Assembly: GCA_015179045.1 (NCBI GenBank)
Contig: WHUZ01000040.1
Span: 186,001 to 250,000, forward strand
Length of the DNA stretch: 64,000 nucleotides
Reading direction: 5' to 3'
Source: Kalaharituber pfeilii
Lineage: Eukaryota; Ascomycota; Pezizomycetes; Pezizales; Pezizaceae
The notes under the pieces are model-generated. The model worked only from the letters and a program-made list of their open reading frames with translations. It was not told the origin of the DNA and ran no database searches. The translations under genes and the position numbers were made by a program. Below are positions 32,938 through 43,860 of this stretch, piece after piece. The stretch's first letter is position 1; each line of letters starts with the position of its first letter.

Positions 32938-32980
32938 CAGTTTTGGTGTAAAACGTGCGTCGGGTTGTGGTGAAAGACAG
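30512..32980. mobile_element. Tc1-like transposon with long TIRs, split by a LINE
   Basis: Left arm 30512-30620 and right arm (31258-31319 plus 32946-32980) are inverted copies of about 100 bp, ending CTGTAATTCACCACAACCC and its complement, each next to TA. The left arm has an internal duplication of the CCCGACG segment. The interior is AT-rich and decayed. At about 30992-31030 a frame reads NNINPIEALIDKK, the degenerate NPIE block of a Tc1-type transposase. Without the LINE the element is about 840 bp. Confidence 0.8.
31320..32934 (+). mobile_element. LINE family B, 5'-truncated copy with TSD
   Basis: Repeats of 11 bp, GCTCAGTTTTG, flank it at 31309-31319 and 32935-32945. It encodes, across two frameshifts (near 31490 and 32215), the end of reverse transcriptase (ALSGLGNSQWGMSPISWRKA), RNase H and the terminal Cys/His knuckle (VQCTCGEAWSAEHVVFRC), with a stop at 32780. 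The RNase H motif that should read TDGS reads TNGS, so the first catalytic Asp is replaced. The 3'UTR ends in the B-type hairpin (32868-32896) and poly(A). It is clearly the same family as 52734-59835. Confidence 0.9.
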
Positions 32981-33244
32981 TAAGCCAAGAAATGACTAAG
33001 CTTCGCTCCGGCAATTCATCCCATTATCCTAGTCTCATACCTAGCATTATCCCACATCGGAAGCAGTACCAGAGGTGTATTAAGATCCGGTGTGGCAATC
33101 ATAGAGTTTGGCAACCCATGATTGGACCATCCAGCACCGCTGAACAGCAACACGTAATAGCTAAATTCCGATCAACATAGTCCTTGCATATAATGCACGC
33201 CACGTTGTTCATCAGAATAGCCGGCATCCCTAACTTGGCATCTA

Positions 33245-33405
33245 TGGTTGAACCCCTCAAACTGGGTTCTGTCATATTGGATACCCTGTGTTATTTAATC
33301 AACTTTGCCGACCCGAGCCAATTGGGCCGGAGATTATTGTCTCATTGGATAAGTCCCACTGGTGCCGGGCCTTATTCAAATGTGAAAGGTTCGACTGTAG
33401 ATCAC
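33245..33405. mobile_element. Pogo/Tc1-like MITE remnant
   Basis: GTTCTGTCATATTGGATA at the left and AAAGGTTCGACTGTAG at the right, with an internal ATCAACTTTGCCG block, match 42245-42400 in order. The ends could pair imperfectly, as in pogo-type TIRs (CTACAGTCGAACCT). Confidence 0.5.
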
Positions 33406-33626
33406 TATGATCATCACTGGCACAAGCCATGCAGCCAAGAGTGACGACGTATTTAAACTTCTATTAAATGAAGAGGGGAACTATTAGAAGCTCAGCCGCC
33501 ACCACCATCTGAACTGCCATTATCCCACCAAAATACCCAAAGACAGTCGATTAATCCCGTCCTTGCTCCACTTTTTCCAATTTCCTCAATGAGTCAGTCC
33601 ACCGCTCACACTACGAAGTAACTGGT

Positions 33627-35360
33627 CATGAGCAACTTGCTCCAATTCACCGCCTCCCATCGGAGGTTTTGGACGCCATCATTGCCGACCTTCGTACAGA
33701 CTATATAGATCTATATCCAGGCATCGGGTATTTAGCCACAGTTTGTCGTCAGTGGCAGCCAGTAGTCGAGCGACATTCATTCAAGGCAATCAACTTAAGG
33801 AGTGTAGAACTGGACCGTTTTCGTGAAATTTTTCTAGCTTCAAGAGCCCCCCATCGGAAAGCTTGCCTACAAAGAATATATTTCGAGGTTATCCTCCCTA
33901 CCTATAGCGTACAAGCTTGCGGAAAATTTGAGCGTGCTCGGGACAGGAGGGCAAACAATGAAGCATTCACTGACGCCATCCGCCGATTGTTTGGTATCCT
34001 GCGGTTTTGGGATGTCGGTGATACTAGTTCCCAGAGGCATAGCATCCATCTTGACCTGGAAGTGTCATCGCCCATGGATCAGTATAACCGTGAGGATCCA
34101 GCGCTACATGGAGGAGCCATCCCGGAGCAACCTGAGCATTCAGCAGATCTCCTTAACATGCGATTTGTGCACTCGTACTTGCAGTTTATGGGGCTGGAGC
34201 AAAAATACTTGCCAAAGGTGGCTAGTATCACTTCCATGAGGGTCATACGGTGGCAAAGGCGGCTTACAGGTGCTACAATGGCTACAATGGCCGCAGCTTT
34301 ACCAAATTTACAGCAGGTCTTCTGGGTGCTCAGTGACAATGAGTGGCGGTATCCTGCTTTGAGGCAACAGCACAGATACGGTTAGTTTCCTCCCTCACAT
34401 ATAAATATACATTACGAGGAAATAAATTGGGTATTTATAATATGCCATGTAATAGAATTCGCAAAAGGACTTGATTCATTATCCTTGCATCTTCCTAAGC
34501 TACGGTCACTCCAGTTGACGTATTTCATGAACGAGCCTATCGACCACGGGTGCAGAATCCACAGTGCTCTTCACCCCTCCTCGCCAGGAAGGGACCACTT
34601 GTCGCGTGCGCTTCGTACCCTTTCTCAATCCCCAACGATCACAAACTTGGGCATAAATGCCTGCATATCTGCTGAGCTATTCTGGCCAGCGGATTCAGAC
34701 AATGCCGATACACCCTCTTGGCCTTCCCTGCAACGGCTCAAAGTTATTGCGTGTCAAATTGCGCCCGATGGCAGGTGGTACTTGTCGAGAACATCTGACG
34801 AATATACATTTGAATCTAGACTGGTGTCTGAACGCGAAGACTTCCCAAGCGAGTGGGGTGACCTCTCAGACTACGATGACGACGACGATCAAGAGTCCAT
34901 AGGGTCCTCCCAGCCGGATGACCGGCAGGATGACCGCGAGATGTGGCTAGCAGGCCACGCACAGTATAATCCTTTCCGCGCGCGAATATGCCGTGAGACT
35001 TTCAACCCAGTAATATTCGCCTTTGCACGTGCAGTGTTGCGGATGCCATCGTTGAAATATTTTTCATTCCGAATGAATGAGATCCATACATTTTACGCGG
35101 AGTGGGCGAGGGCTGGAAGTAGCTGTACGTTGGAGGAGGATAGGAAAGCGGATGAACCGAACAACAGAAACAGGTGGACGCTGGTATCGGACGAAGCTGC
35201 CGATTGGGAAGTTCCAGAGGGACTGATGGAGATTTTGCAGGAGGGTGTCGGGCATTCAGGTCTGGTGACGGTGAAAACAGCTCGTATCTTGGGCGACATT
35301 CCTGATTGGGGAGCGCAGTGCAGATTGACTCCATTTTACCCTGAAAAAAGGGCAATGTAG
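33627..35360 (+). CDS. F-box-like protein, one intron, start unresolved
   Basis: Exon 1 (to 34380) and exon 2 (34456-35360) join in frame across a 75-bp intron (GTTAGT...TAATAG) to at least 550 aa. The N-terminal block LPSEVLDAIIADL...YLATVCRQWQPVVERHSFKAI...RFREIF has the shape of an ascomycete F-box domain. The C-terminal half (MHLPKLRSLQLTYF, PSLQRLKVIACQI) looks leucine-rich-repeat-like, with an acidic stretch (SDYDDDDDQES). Such proteins recruit substrates to SCF ubiquitin ligases. No in-frame ATG precedes the F-box before a stop near 33560. A nearby ATG at 33590 is one frame off, so there is either an unseen 5' exon or a small frameshift. The substrate is unknown. Confidence 0.75.
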
Positions 35361-35616
35361 CCACGGAATGAATTGACAGGCTCGTGTAGTTGTCCATATA
35401 CAAGTTGGGTTTTCCTTCATAGTTCGTTTGTTTGTAGGACTTTTTATTTGTTTTTTAATCTGGGATCTTATAAGAAAAGTGATATCGCGTTGAACGGCTG
35501 ATAAGGTCGAAGAATGAATACGTTTGTTAATCTCCATACACTTTATCCTTCATTGTATGACTCGGAGGGCGGTACCGCGCGCGGTCGGGGTCACAGCCTT
35601 ATATAAATAAAATATA

Positions 35617-35660
35617 TGCCTTATATCATTACTCGTATGCCGCCCTAATAGGCTTATGTC
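35617..35660 (-). mobile_element. Inverted LINE family A tail fragment
   Basis: On the minus strand AAGCCTATTAGGGCGGCATA, then CGAGTAATGATATAAG, is an A-type tail without poly(A). It abuts a plus-strand LINE fragment head to head. It may be the target into which that LINE inserted, since ATTACTCGTATGCCG here resembles ATTACTAGTATACCG after 36325. Confidence 0.55.
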
Positions 35661-36325
35661 GAAAAAAGCCCAGGAAGCCAGATTACGCCTAGGGGGGCTG
35701 GATGTCGCCGTAGTGCGGGTCAAAGCACATATAGGCATAAAAGGCAACGAGAAAGCCGACCGAGCGGCTAAGATCGGATCCCTACTCCAATACCAGACGG
35801 AAAAGGTCACAGAAGCCGGAATACGCGTGGAGGCCAAGGCTCGACGTGCCGAAGAAAGAAACAGACTAGGACTAAGTTACAGACCACTACAGCGCCTAGG
35901 AAACCTGACGGGAAACCTGGGGGGCCCGCTGGGCGGAAAAGGCTTCAACTCCTGGAAAGTCAAGATAAAAAAAGGCGGAGAGCCCGGAATGCCGATGGTG
36001 CGGGGAAGAAGAAGAGACGACGACACACATCTGGGAGAGCTGCCGAGTTTGGAAACAAAAATGGCTGGGGGGTAAGGAAGAGGCGAAAGCACCCAAGGGG
36101 AAAGAAGACAAGGGGGGATCCATTGGTGGACATGCTGACGTGGGCGAGGATATGACGAATTATTTCTTTTACGGGGAGGACCGGACGCCGCTACTACACT
36201 GATGTATTTCCAACGCTTGCTTATTATTTCCACTGTTTATTTCCTATATCTACTCATTATGTACCTAATCTCGCCATAGCCCACAGGGCGGCACGCGAGT
36301 AATGATATAAAAAAAAAAAAAAATT
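35661..36325 (+). mobile_element. LINE family A, 5'-truncated copy
   Basis: An open frame to 36075 encodes the end of RNase H (LDVAVVRVKAHIGIKGNEKAD) and downstream linker (VTEAGIRVEAKARRAEERN). A frameshift precedes the Cys/His knuckle. The 3'UTR, A-type hairpin (36271-36303) and A-run follow. Confidence 0.8.
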
Positions 36326-36451
36326 ACTAGTATACCGATGGCCGCATGTTCTCTGGGGCCCCAATATTGTTCAATGTGTCAAAACTCATCAATGCACCAA
36401 TTTGTTGTCAGGTTGCTCACCATGATCAAGCTGTTTGCCCTGATATTTTTG

Positions 36452-37445
36452 CCTTTTTTTTAATCATTACTCTCGTATACCGCCCCTGGCGCTATGACAA
36501 GATAGTTACATAGGGGATAAGAGAAATAATATAAGCAAACTAGCAAAATGTCTCCTTCCGCCTCCCCAGCCTTATCTTTCTATCCATCTCATTAAATCCA
36601 CCAGCGGGTCCTGTTTGTCTTCTTCTCCAGTTGGCCGTGACCTGATGGCATCCCGCCCACCTGGTCACCTTGTTCTCCATACCTCGCATCTCCATAAGTG
36701 TTCTGTTGTCTCTTCCTCTGTTCCACACCATCGACATGTCACGTGCAGAGGGGAAACATCGCGTGTGGCCAATGTTTTAAGAAAGGGTGCCCAATCCCAG
36801 AATCCCATTCAATCTTGTCTCTATTGCCCCGCCCATTCTAGTATGTCCATCAGCCTGTCTCTGTCACCGTCCATCCCGTCCCCGTCGTCACCCCTCGGGT
36901 GGCATAGGTCTTCAATGCCTCTCGGGGGATCTCTGTTTCCATACCCTGCACTGAGTCAGCACGTGTTGGGTGGTCTCCTAATCTTCTCCGCACCAGTGGC
37001 ACTCCGGGCTGTCAGCGGTGTCGGTTTTGAATTTCCAATGTCGTAGGGGCTTGCCCCCCGAGGATGCCGGCTAGGGTGGCGACCTTGTGTCCTAGTCGTT
37101 GTAATGGTCTGTATGGGATTTCTGTTCTACTGTATTCCTTTCGGAGGCTCTGTTGGCCTTGGCTTGCTGTCTCCACCCGATCTCCGTGACTGTTTCGTTT
37201 TGGTATTGTAGATAAGTACCTATTATGGCTGCCTCGTCCGCTTCCGTGTTGCCGGGAATTCCTTTGTGTCCTTTTACCCTCATGACTGCCACGTCCAGGC
37301 CTCCTGCTTCTGCTCTTTGTTCCCATGCCTCCCTGACTCGTTGAAAGGCCCCTTCGTGGTTGGGTTCCCCTTGGAGATTCTCTGGAGTTTGGCTATAGCT
37401 GTCTTGGAGTCGGTAATGATCAGTGTGTGGCCAATGTGGCAAAAA
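36452..37445 (-). mobile_element. Two adjacent LINE family A fragments, minus strand
   Basis: 36452-36770 has a T-run, an A-type tail with G-U changes (CTTGT/ACGAG) and one Cys/His knuckle region. 36780-37445 contains a second knuckle region (about 37000-36950) and an RNase H portion (LDVAVMRVKGHKGIPGNTEAD; further upstream LIITDSKTAIAKLQ). Having two knuckle blocks shows these are two copies, the second lacking its 3' end. Confidence 0.7.
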
Positions 37446-37654
37446 CAATTTTTCGGGATAAAAATTGAATCAATAGAATCAGCGTACTGAAAGCTATTGA
37501 TCCGAGTAAGGTTCATGAGTAATCTTGTTGTGGTTGCGAAGTCGCTCCAAAAACTCGTTCTGTGGAAATTGTTGACGGTAAAACCTCCAGACAAGTACCC
37601 CCTGTCTCCATATAAATAATATTTGCTTTACCAGACATGGTAATACTAATACAC

Positions 37655-37800
37655 CTTAGACTACCCCACTTTGCCACTGTGCTGCTGTCACTGCTACCAC
37701 TACTGCTGCTATTACTGCTGCCACCACTGCTGCCACTACTGCTGCTGCCACCGTTGTCGCCATTGCTGGTACCATTGCTGTCGCTACTGTTGCTGGAATT
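37655..37800. repeat. Trinucleotide-rich microsatellite (CTGCCA/CTGCTA type)
   Basis: An imperfect GCT/ACT triplet array of about 145 bp. It immediately precedes an ORF1-type LINE derivative. Encoded poly-Ser or poly-Leu frames are artefacts of the repeat. Confidence 0.85.
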
Positions 37801-37845
37801 TGCGAACAATGCTTGGAGAGTTTTCCGCTTCTTTTATGTGAATCG

Positions 37846-38583
37846 ATAGGCTTTTAGAAAAACAGATAGAGTTGCATGTTCTGGCTCTAGTTGATGTTTG
37901 CACATTTGATGCTTTCCAACAGCATTTAGGGGCTCCACCCAGTGTTAAGAAGAGAGACCCACCTGCCCATGCCAAAGGAAAGACCATCACCTCTAGAGCC
38001 ACTTCTACTACAAAGAGCAAGCCCCTTTTACCAGAAAAGCCACAACAATGACCTGCCACTTCACCAATAGTAGTTCATGGGATAGCAGTGACCAAGAGAC
38101 TGGGGAATGTTTGGAAGTGGTTGAAGGTGGATAATGAATTGGGCACAAAAATGACTGGGGCTCGATAGCTGTTGAAGCAAGAGAGGAGGGAGGAAAAGGC
38201 GACTAGTTCAGTTGTTGTTTACCTGGAGGGGGCAGGTAAAACTAGTCAAATACCAGAGACTCTACGTATTGGAAGTAAGAAGTATAGACGGAATGTGTAT
38301 GAGTGGGATAGGGGAAGAAAAGACAAATGAAAGCAGGTGGGTAGGGCTGGGGGGGATGCAATGGAGACTGATTAAGAATCCATTGTATGTATTATTGCAC
38401 TTGGTCCACTGTCTGTCTGCATTTGTTCATCTGCAGCCACGGTGAAGTCGTGTAGATAAATAAGTAGCATGGGCGATCCGGCCCATAATCCGGTGTCACA
38501 GAGCTGCCTCCAGGTAATAAAGGGATCCTGCCATAGGCTGAGAGCCTCTATGCGGGGTTACATGATCAGAAAAAAAAAAAAAA
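37846..38583 (+). mobile_element. ORF1-only LINE derivative with tail B
   Basis: The frame reads LLEKQIELHVLALVDVCTFD, then a Lys/Pro/Thr-rich linker, one stop at about 38050, PIVVHGIAVTKRLGNVWKWL, a second stop near 38167, EEKATSSVVVYLEGAGK and YEWDRGRKDK with stop at 38330. A 3'UTR, a B-type hairpin (38527-38557) and poly(A) follow. This is the longest ORF1 part among these copies and shows the same junction with the other tail family. Its 5' boundary and TSD were not resolved. Confidence 0.7.
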
Positions 38584-39055
38584 GTATGGAGGTTTGTTAG
38601 GGCGTCCGTTGTAGCAAGGGCGATATATATGAGAAACAGTTGTCCGCATCACAGGCCATCCGGCATACACCATGAAATTTAAGTGTTTGATGAGGTCAGA
38701 GTTACCCCATGAAGTAAGTCACGCCGTAGAACTCAAGATTGGCTTTTTCAGGATTACATCTTTTTATTAAACCGGGAGAACGCTAACTATATGGAGGCCT
38801 GTGTAAAGACACATTTTAGACAGGCTAACATATGATATCACCCAAAAAATATGTGACAACAAAACAGTATGCAATTTCTTAGAATTTATACTCAAAGAAG
38901 CAAATCCCTATTTTGAGCGACTGCTAATGTTGAGATTGCGTTAGATTGGAAATGAGGCAACGCCATGGCCAGCTCGGACTCAGGCTGAGACCAAGCGATC
39001 AAAAGTGGGACAGGCGGTCAGTGTGCATACAGGCAGAAAGTGCCTACCCCGAGAG
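38584..39055. other. Gene-free stretch
   Basis: No supported gene or repeat boundary. Confidence 0.35.
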
Positions 39056-39064
39056 GTTTTAGGT

Positions 39065-39125
39065 AATCTCGTCATACCCTCGGGGTAGCGTACGAGTAAT
39101 GATTGGAAAAAAAAAAAAAAAAAAA
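39065..39125 (+). mobile_element. LINE family A tail with compensatory hairpin changes
   Basis: CTCGTCATACCCTCGGGGTA, then GCGTACGAG, keeps both stems of the A hairpin although several bases differ (outer stem CTCGT/ACGAG). A pure A-run of about 20 bp follows. No TSD was identified, so it may be a tail-only insertion whose target repeat has diverged. Confidence 0.6.
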
Positions 39126-39159
39126 TACATTAAGCACTAGAATATCACAAGTACTTAAG

Positions 39160-39560
39160 CCCCCACACTTCATAAAATACTTCCCGCCTCGTCACCTCTC
39201 CATTCACCGCATCACCTCCATCAGGCATTGCGTTTCGCCCGCCTTGGGTTTTCTAATTCCCTCTAGGCCCTTTGGCCACCTTTGCCTCCATAGACTACCT
39301 CGCACCTGGCCCAGACATATGTAGTCGTATCCTCCTACGCGCGCATCGCCTGCGCTCCGGGCCGTCTGCATGTCCTATCTTGAATTTTAACGCCCTCAGG
39401 CCACATATCAAATACAGGAACGGGAGAATTTAAACTAAATAACAGTTGCCAATCCCCCACCCCTGTTCTGTATTCCCCTCTCAGCCCACCCACTCCGAAA
39501 GTTTCTAGCACGGGGTCTTGTTCTTCTCGTTCTCCCCCTACTCCTCTCGTTGGGTGTACG
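39160..39560 (-). mobile_element. LINE ORF2 C-terminal fragment
   Basis: On the minus strand near 39360-39270 a frame carries the terminal Cys/His knuckle outline (RRR..RLHMSGPGARYSM in broken frames). It has no tail of its own and is broken by frameshifts. Confidence 0.4.
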
Positions 39561-39613
39561 TTGGTAATATCGGTTATTGGTAATTCCGGATAATGTATGT
39601 TGGTAATATTAAC

Positions 39614-41173
39614 TCATAGTAACGGAAGCCACCGTGCTGTCACTGAATCCGACGCATCATTCCCCGACGCCGACACCAATGCCGTGTGCGCCAGGCCTGA
39701 CAACTGCAGACCCTCATCATCCTGACGTTGTTCCAGAACCTGCTCGTGATTCGTATATGATTCAACGTTCCGAAGGTGGTGCCGCACACCCAGCCTGGCA
39801 CAAGAAGTGGTGCACTCGTTGCCATACATTTCCGGTAAGAGTGATAGACACCCTCCTATACTCACGAGCAGTGCTATAAGTTGCCCCGCAGTCGAAAGGT
39901 CATTGACTTTCGTTATATTATTCACCTTGAGAGTAAACTCAACGCAGTATACAGTGAAACCGATGACCAGAATCCCAAGAATGCAACGGGAGAAAAGAGC
40001 CGCGTAGAGTGTCAACCCCTTCGTCACTCCTGTTAGTGCAAGGAGCCTACGTGGAAACAGGCGAGGAAGCCGCCGCAGCGGCCTGTGCTGTCCATCAGCA
40101 TGGCTTTGCATTATCATCTCCCAGCCCAGCTCGTCTTGGAGGTTGCGAGCAATTGAATAGCGGTAGTTGAAGTGGTAATGCAGCCGCTTGGTCAGTGTGT
40201 TCCAACGTTCCTGGCCGCATGTCAGCTCGACGAAATTGCTGAAAGCCTGAAAGCTGGGAAGTAACATTGTGGTTGACCGACTTACACTAACTTGTCCCTC
40301 TCCCCCGAATATCACAACATCTAACTCTGTCAGGGGCACTAGCAGCAGGTAGTCAAGCCAGATTTTCCATAGGGGGAATTGTTTTTTCACGTTGCGATCT
40401 TGCCTAACGTACATGTGCCTAAGTCGACATATTATGGACCAACTTCGGTAGAGGTGAGAGAAATAGCTCAATAAACACAGGATGCTCGCAAAAATGGCCA
40501 ACCCCAGGCTAGATTTGTGGAACACGTGTGCTATTTCGCACACCCCACTTCCATCTTCGTTGTTCTTTATCTCAATTGAATGCATCCTTCTGAAAGTAGC
40601 GGTAGTCAGGATACTCCAATTGAGTCCCATCAATAGTCTACATGCTGTCGCGAACATACCTTGTGAGGTTTCACGGTACTTTTGCGTTGTGCCCAACAGT
40701 ATTATTGACGTGACACCAGTACCTAGGAACATTGTTAGGTATCCGTCTGCCAACATCTCGTTCCTACTGTCTTTCCCGTCACGAAGCACTAATTTGAGCG
40801 ACTGCTCCGTTTGCGATAGTACTGCATTTGCGAGGGGACCAGAGCAGATCCAGCCAAAGACCGAAAGTGCAGTTAAGAACCAAAGATTGACCGAGTTCAG
40901 AGATGCACCACCTGCAAACCGCTTGCATCCAAGATTGGCCACCGCCGTGGCCAAAAGCTGCAAGTATAAACCGACTCGTACTCCAACACCATAGAGATCT
41001 CCATTTCCGGAAATATCGGAAGCTAGAGGGGTCGACGGACATCCTTGAAGATGCCCAGCACTTGGAGACGGAATTAGGTTTCCAGAAGCAGCGAGCAGGA
41101 GGACAAGTGCGGTACTCGCCACCAGCGTATCCCCGCAAAAGCTCAACTGGAGAAGGAATTGAAAGAGAAACAT
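39614..41173 (-). CDS. Multi-spanning membrane protein of unknown function
   Basis: This is a single uninterrupted frame of 519 aa from the ATG at 41173 (MFLFQFLLQLSF). Upstream in-frame sequence exists but starts only at TTG. Eight to ten hydrophobic segments are visible, for example ALVLLLAAS near residue 22, VGLYLQLLATAVANL, LWFLTALSVFGWICSG, YLTMFLGTGVTSIILL, LGLAIFASILCLLSYF, WLDYLLLVPL, LGILVIGFTVYCVEF and LIALLVSIGGCLSLL. Basic loops (RRLPRLFPRRLL) lie between. No transporter or receptor signature is recognised. It could be a fungus-specific family. Neighbours are transposons, so context gives no clue. Confidence 0.7.
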   Translation of the reverse strand: MFLFQFLLQLSFCGDTLVASTALVLLLAASGNLIPSPSAGHLQGCPSTPLASDISGNGDLYGVGVRVGLYLQLLATAVANLGCKRFAGGASLNSVNLWFLTALSVFGWICSGPLANAVLSQTEQSLKLVLRDGKDSRNEMLADGYLTMFLGTGVTSIILLGTTQKYRETSQGMFATACRLLMGLNWSILTTATFRRMHSIEIKNNEDGSGVCEIAHVFHKSSLGLAIFASILCLLSYFSHLYRSWSIICRLRHMYVRQDRNVKKQFPLWKIWLDYLLLVPLTELDVVIFGGEGQVSVSRSTTMLLPSFQAFSNFVELTCGQERWNTLTKRLHYHFNYRYSIARNLQDELGWEMIMQSHADGQHRPLRRLPRLFPRRLLALTGVTKGLTLYAALFSRCILGILVIGFTVYCVEFTLKVNNITKVNDLSTAGQLIALLVSIGGCLSLLPEMYGNECTTSCARLGVRHHLRNVESYTNHEQVLEQRQDDEGLQLSGLAHTALVSASGNDASDSVTARWLPLL

Positions 41174-41239
41174 GGCGCTTAGTCGCGCGGGTCGTAGCCA
41201 GCTAACGTTGAGTGCGTTGGTGAAAGGCAATGCGCAGCA

Positions 41240-42240
41240 GTAACTATGTATGTTATAGTTTCCGCTCCGTCAACTGTACCCGTTGCGAAGATACTATCCA
41301 AGGATATGCTCTTGAGTTTCCAGCCAGTGTGCGATGCTGGTTTACTCAACGGTAAACACCTAAATGGAGAGTGCCATTCTCTTCTTTAAGGATTTACTTG
41401 CTTCAATTTAAAAACTCACGTAGTACAAACTTCCATCGCCTCATTGGGAGAGCATGTTCGTTGTGAAACCAAGGCTGGGTAACACGGGGACAGTTTTATG
41501 CAGCTTTTCACGCCTTGTTAAATGGCACAGCATGCGGTATACTCGATAAGAGCTCCCTCAAACTGCTAATGTGCGATTTTTCCACTAGATATTTGAGACG
41601 CAGCTTATGAAATGAAATAATTCAATTGTACAGATTCTAATTAATGTAGGAATTAATGACATAGACATTACAATTATACACAGGAGATATGTTAGCTATA
41701 ATTACGTAGTCACGAGATAAGCTTAATCTCGGTAACGTCACAATATAACGAACAGTGAAGGACCCGGAAAAGGATATGATGGATATAGAACAATTAGCTA
41801 CGCGTGGATTTGGAGAACGCAGGTTTGAGGTAGAGAGCCGGAAGATGCTGCCTGCTGGTAGGACGGGCAGGATTCGCAGGGGCCAAGCTCCTAGGAGTGG
41901 AATACGACAACATGCTGACTGCCCATCTAGGATGCAAGACTTATCATTGCGAAGGCAGTTTGGAGAACTACCAGGACGCTGCGAACACTTCAAGGAGCAG
42001 GAGAGCAGTGGTGGGGTCGACCGTTGGGCTGGAACATACTCAGACATACGTTCACACGCGACACAGAATATGAGCGGCCAGGCAAGGCTTCCCAGAGCTG
42101 TATCCACCCCCAGACTTCTTTCCACTGCAGCTAGATGAACTGCGGAACACCAAGATGCTGCAGGCCATATAGCATTCGAAGCTGGAACAGCTGGAATTGT
42201 ATTGTGACCCAAGCCAAGCGGAGATACTGTGCAACCGAAT
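41240..42240. other. No gene called; possible decayed coding remnant
   Basis: Overlapping frames on both strands between 41637 and 42212 lack motifs. On the plus strand around 42100-42240 a frame reads LYPPPDFFPLQLDELRNTKM and on to EQLELYCDPSQAEILCNR with one stop. It looks protein-like but I cannot assign it. Confidence 0.35.
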
Positions 42241-42244
42241 CTCT

Positions 42245-42400
42245 CATACTGGATCCTGTCATATTGGATAACCTACCTTATTGGATCAACTTTGCCGGTC
42301 CGAGCCCATTGGGGCGATGGTGATTGATTGGATATTTTGCCTTATTGGATACAATCCCTCGGTCCCAGCCTTGTCCAATATAACAGGTTCGACTGTAGCA
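42245..42400. mobile_element. Pogo/Tc1-like MITE remnant, second copy
   Basis: GATCCTGTCATATTGGATAA at the left, TTGGATCAACTTTGCCG inside and ATAACAGGTTCGACTGTAG at the right match 33245-33405. The ends are imperfect inverted repeats. Confidence 0.55.
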
Positions 42401-42837
42401 GCTCACATCACGTACATGCGGATGAAAACGAGAGCAGGCTATGTGACTAGGCACTCGAGGTAGGAGCTTTTAAGAGGAGTCCATATATCTGGTGGAGTCA
42501 CAGCAGCAATCGCACATCTGGGCGATGAGGTGGGCTTCCAACAGAAGGTCAGCATTGTGTGAGCCTGCTACGCAGCCTTGCACCAAGAGTGGATTAGGCG
42601 TCTGGGTAGCAGACTGCCTCATGAACGAGACGCGGATATGTAACGGAGGAGCAGCAGGCACTTGGTTCATGTGGTGAAGTTTAATGCAGTGGAAAGATCT
42701 AGGCAGCAGGGGCTGCCAGTAAGAGGCCTCACCTATCTCCTAACAGGCAAGGGAGCTGGCTAACGAGTTAATTGGGAATGCGGGGCAAGGTGACTCTAGA
42801 TTGTGAGCATGGAGAAGAGACATGAGCAGCACTTCCC

Positions 42838-42925
42838 ATTATTATTCCCTTTGCACTTAATCTCGCCGTAGCCCATAGGGCGGCATGCGAAGAATGATAA
42901 AACAAAAAAGAAAAAAAAAAGAAAT
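42838..42925 (+). mobile_element. LINE family A tail, probable short insertion
   Basis: An A-type hairpin (CTCGCCGTAGCCCATAGGGC, then GGCATGCGAAG) ends in an A-rich run. ATGAGC occurs just before and after and could be part of a decayed TSD. Confidence 0.55.
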
Positions 42926-43244
42926 GAGCGTCACAAGCTCACAAGCACATTGGATGGAGACCTGCTGGTGACTCCAGTATCGGGTTAGCTTGGTTTATTC
43001 AAAGTGCTTTATTATCTACATTGGTAAAGCAGTCGCTTGCCTCCAATTACGTATCGATTCCGCTGCTTACCGACAGCAGCCGCGGTAGGCTCCGTATCAG
43101 GCTCCGTGGTTACTTCCGGTGGTCCGCACCAATGGAAGAGAAGTGGAAGGCTCAAGAAGGTTCTAGAAGCGGTGGCGGGGTCGTTAATGTTAGGCAGAGC
43201 GGCGGAGATTGCAGGCTGCATACGAGTAGTTAGCATGCACTGTT

Positions 43245-43246
<2 letters not shown>

Positions 43247-43277
<31 letters not shown>
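43247..43277 (+). mobile_element. Poly(A) tract of an unidentified retro-insertion
   Basis: A run of about 30 A residues follows GTTACAT, resembling the end of a B tail, but the hairpin is not recognisable and no TSD was found. Confidence 0.35.
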
Positions 43278-43279
<2 letters not shown>

Positions 43280-43790
43280 AAGACTGCGGTGATCTTCCTG
43301 TCTAAGCTAACCTATTTTAAAGATTTCCCATCTCTACTTCTTTGTTGCAGCCCAATGTTCCGCCCCCATACCCGCATGTCTAATCATCGAAGTACACAGT
43401 TGTTTGATTTTCTCGCTTCCCAAAATGCTCCCAAACGCCATAGATTTTGTTGGCTTCCCTCGTCCGCATTGCCTAAATTTGAATATACACTCGTGCTAGT
43501 CCACCCTGTCGGAATGTCTCCTCATTCAACCTTCTGACTGGACAGAAGCAAGGATATGTACCGCTAACATTCTTGATGCGCCTGCTACTTTACCTTGAGA
43601 GGATATCAATATGGGCCTGAGTGGGGGTGGGAAACGAGCGGTGCCCCAGGGCATAGCTTTCAGGCTATCTGGCGGCCACTATCAGCATAATTAAGGTTAG
43701 CGCGTACATAGCTATTGCCCTGTTTCTGTCCGGTACACTATTGGACGAAGGACCTTCCGTCGCCCCGGTCACAGACGCAAATAGACCCAC
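43278..43790. other. Gene-free stretch
   Basis: No supported gene. Frames are short. Confidence 0.35.
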
Positions 43791-43793
43791 CCC

Positions 43794-43860
43794 ACTTTTT
43801 TGTGTCACGTAACCCCGCATACAGACTACTAGCCTATGGCAGAGGTTGAGACACCCGGAC
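43794..43860 (-). mobile_element. LINE family B tail, minus strand
   Basis: On the minus strand CTGCCATAGGCTAGTAGTCT, then GTATGCGGGGTTACGTGACA and a short A-run, is a good B-type hairpin. Its 5' limit and TSD were not resolved. Confidence 0.7.

Noticed and set aside
37513..37809. Ser/Gly-rich 98-codon frame
   Set aside because: It is a translation of the triplet microsatellite.
41637..42212. 191-codon minus-strand frame
   Set aside because: Start and composition are unconvincing, it overlaps a plus-strand frame of similar length, and no domain was seen.
43794..43860. Minus-strand B tail as a tail-only micro-insertion
   Set aside because: The tail is good but no convincing TSD could be paired, so it is listed only as a tail.
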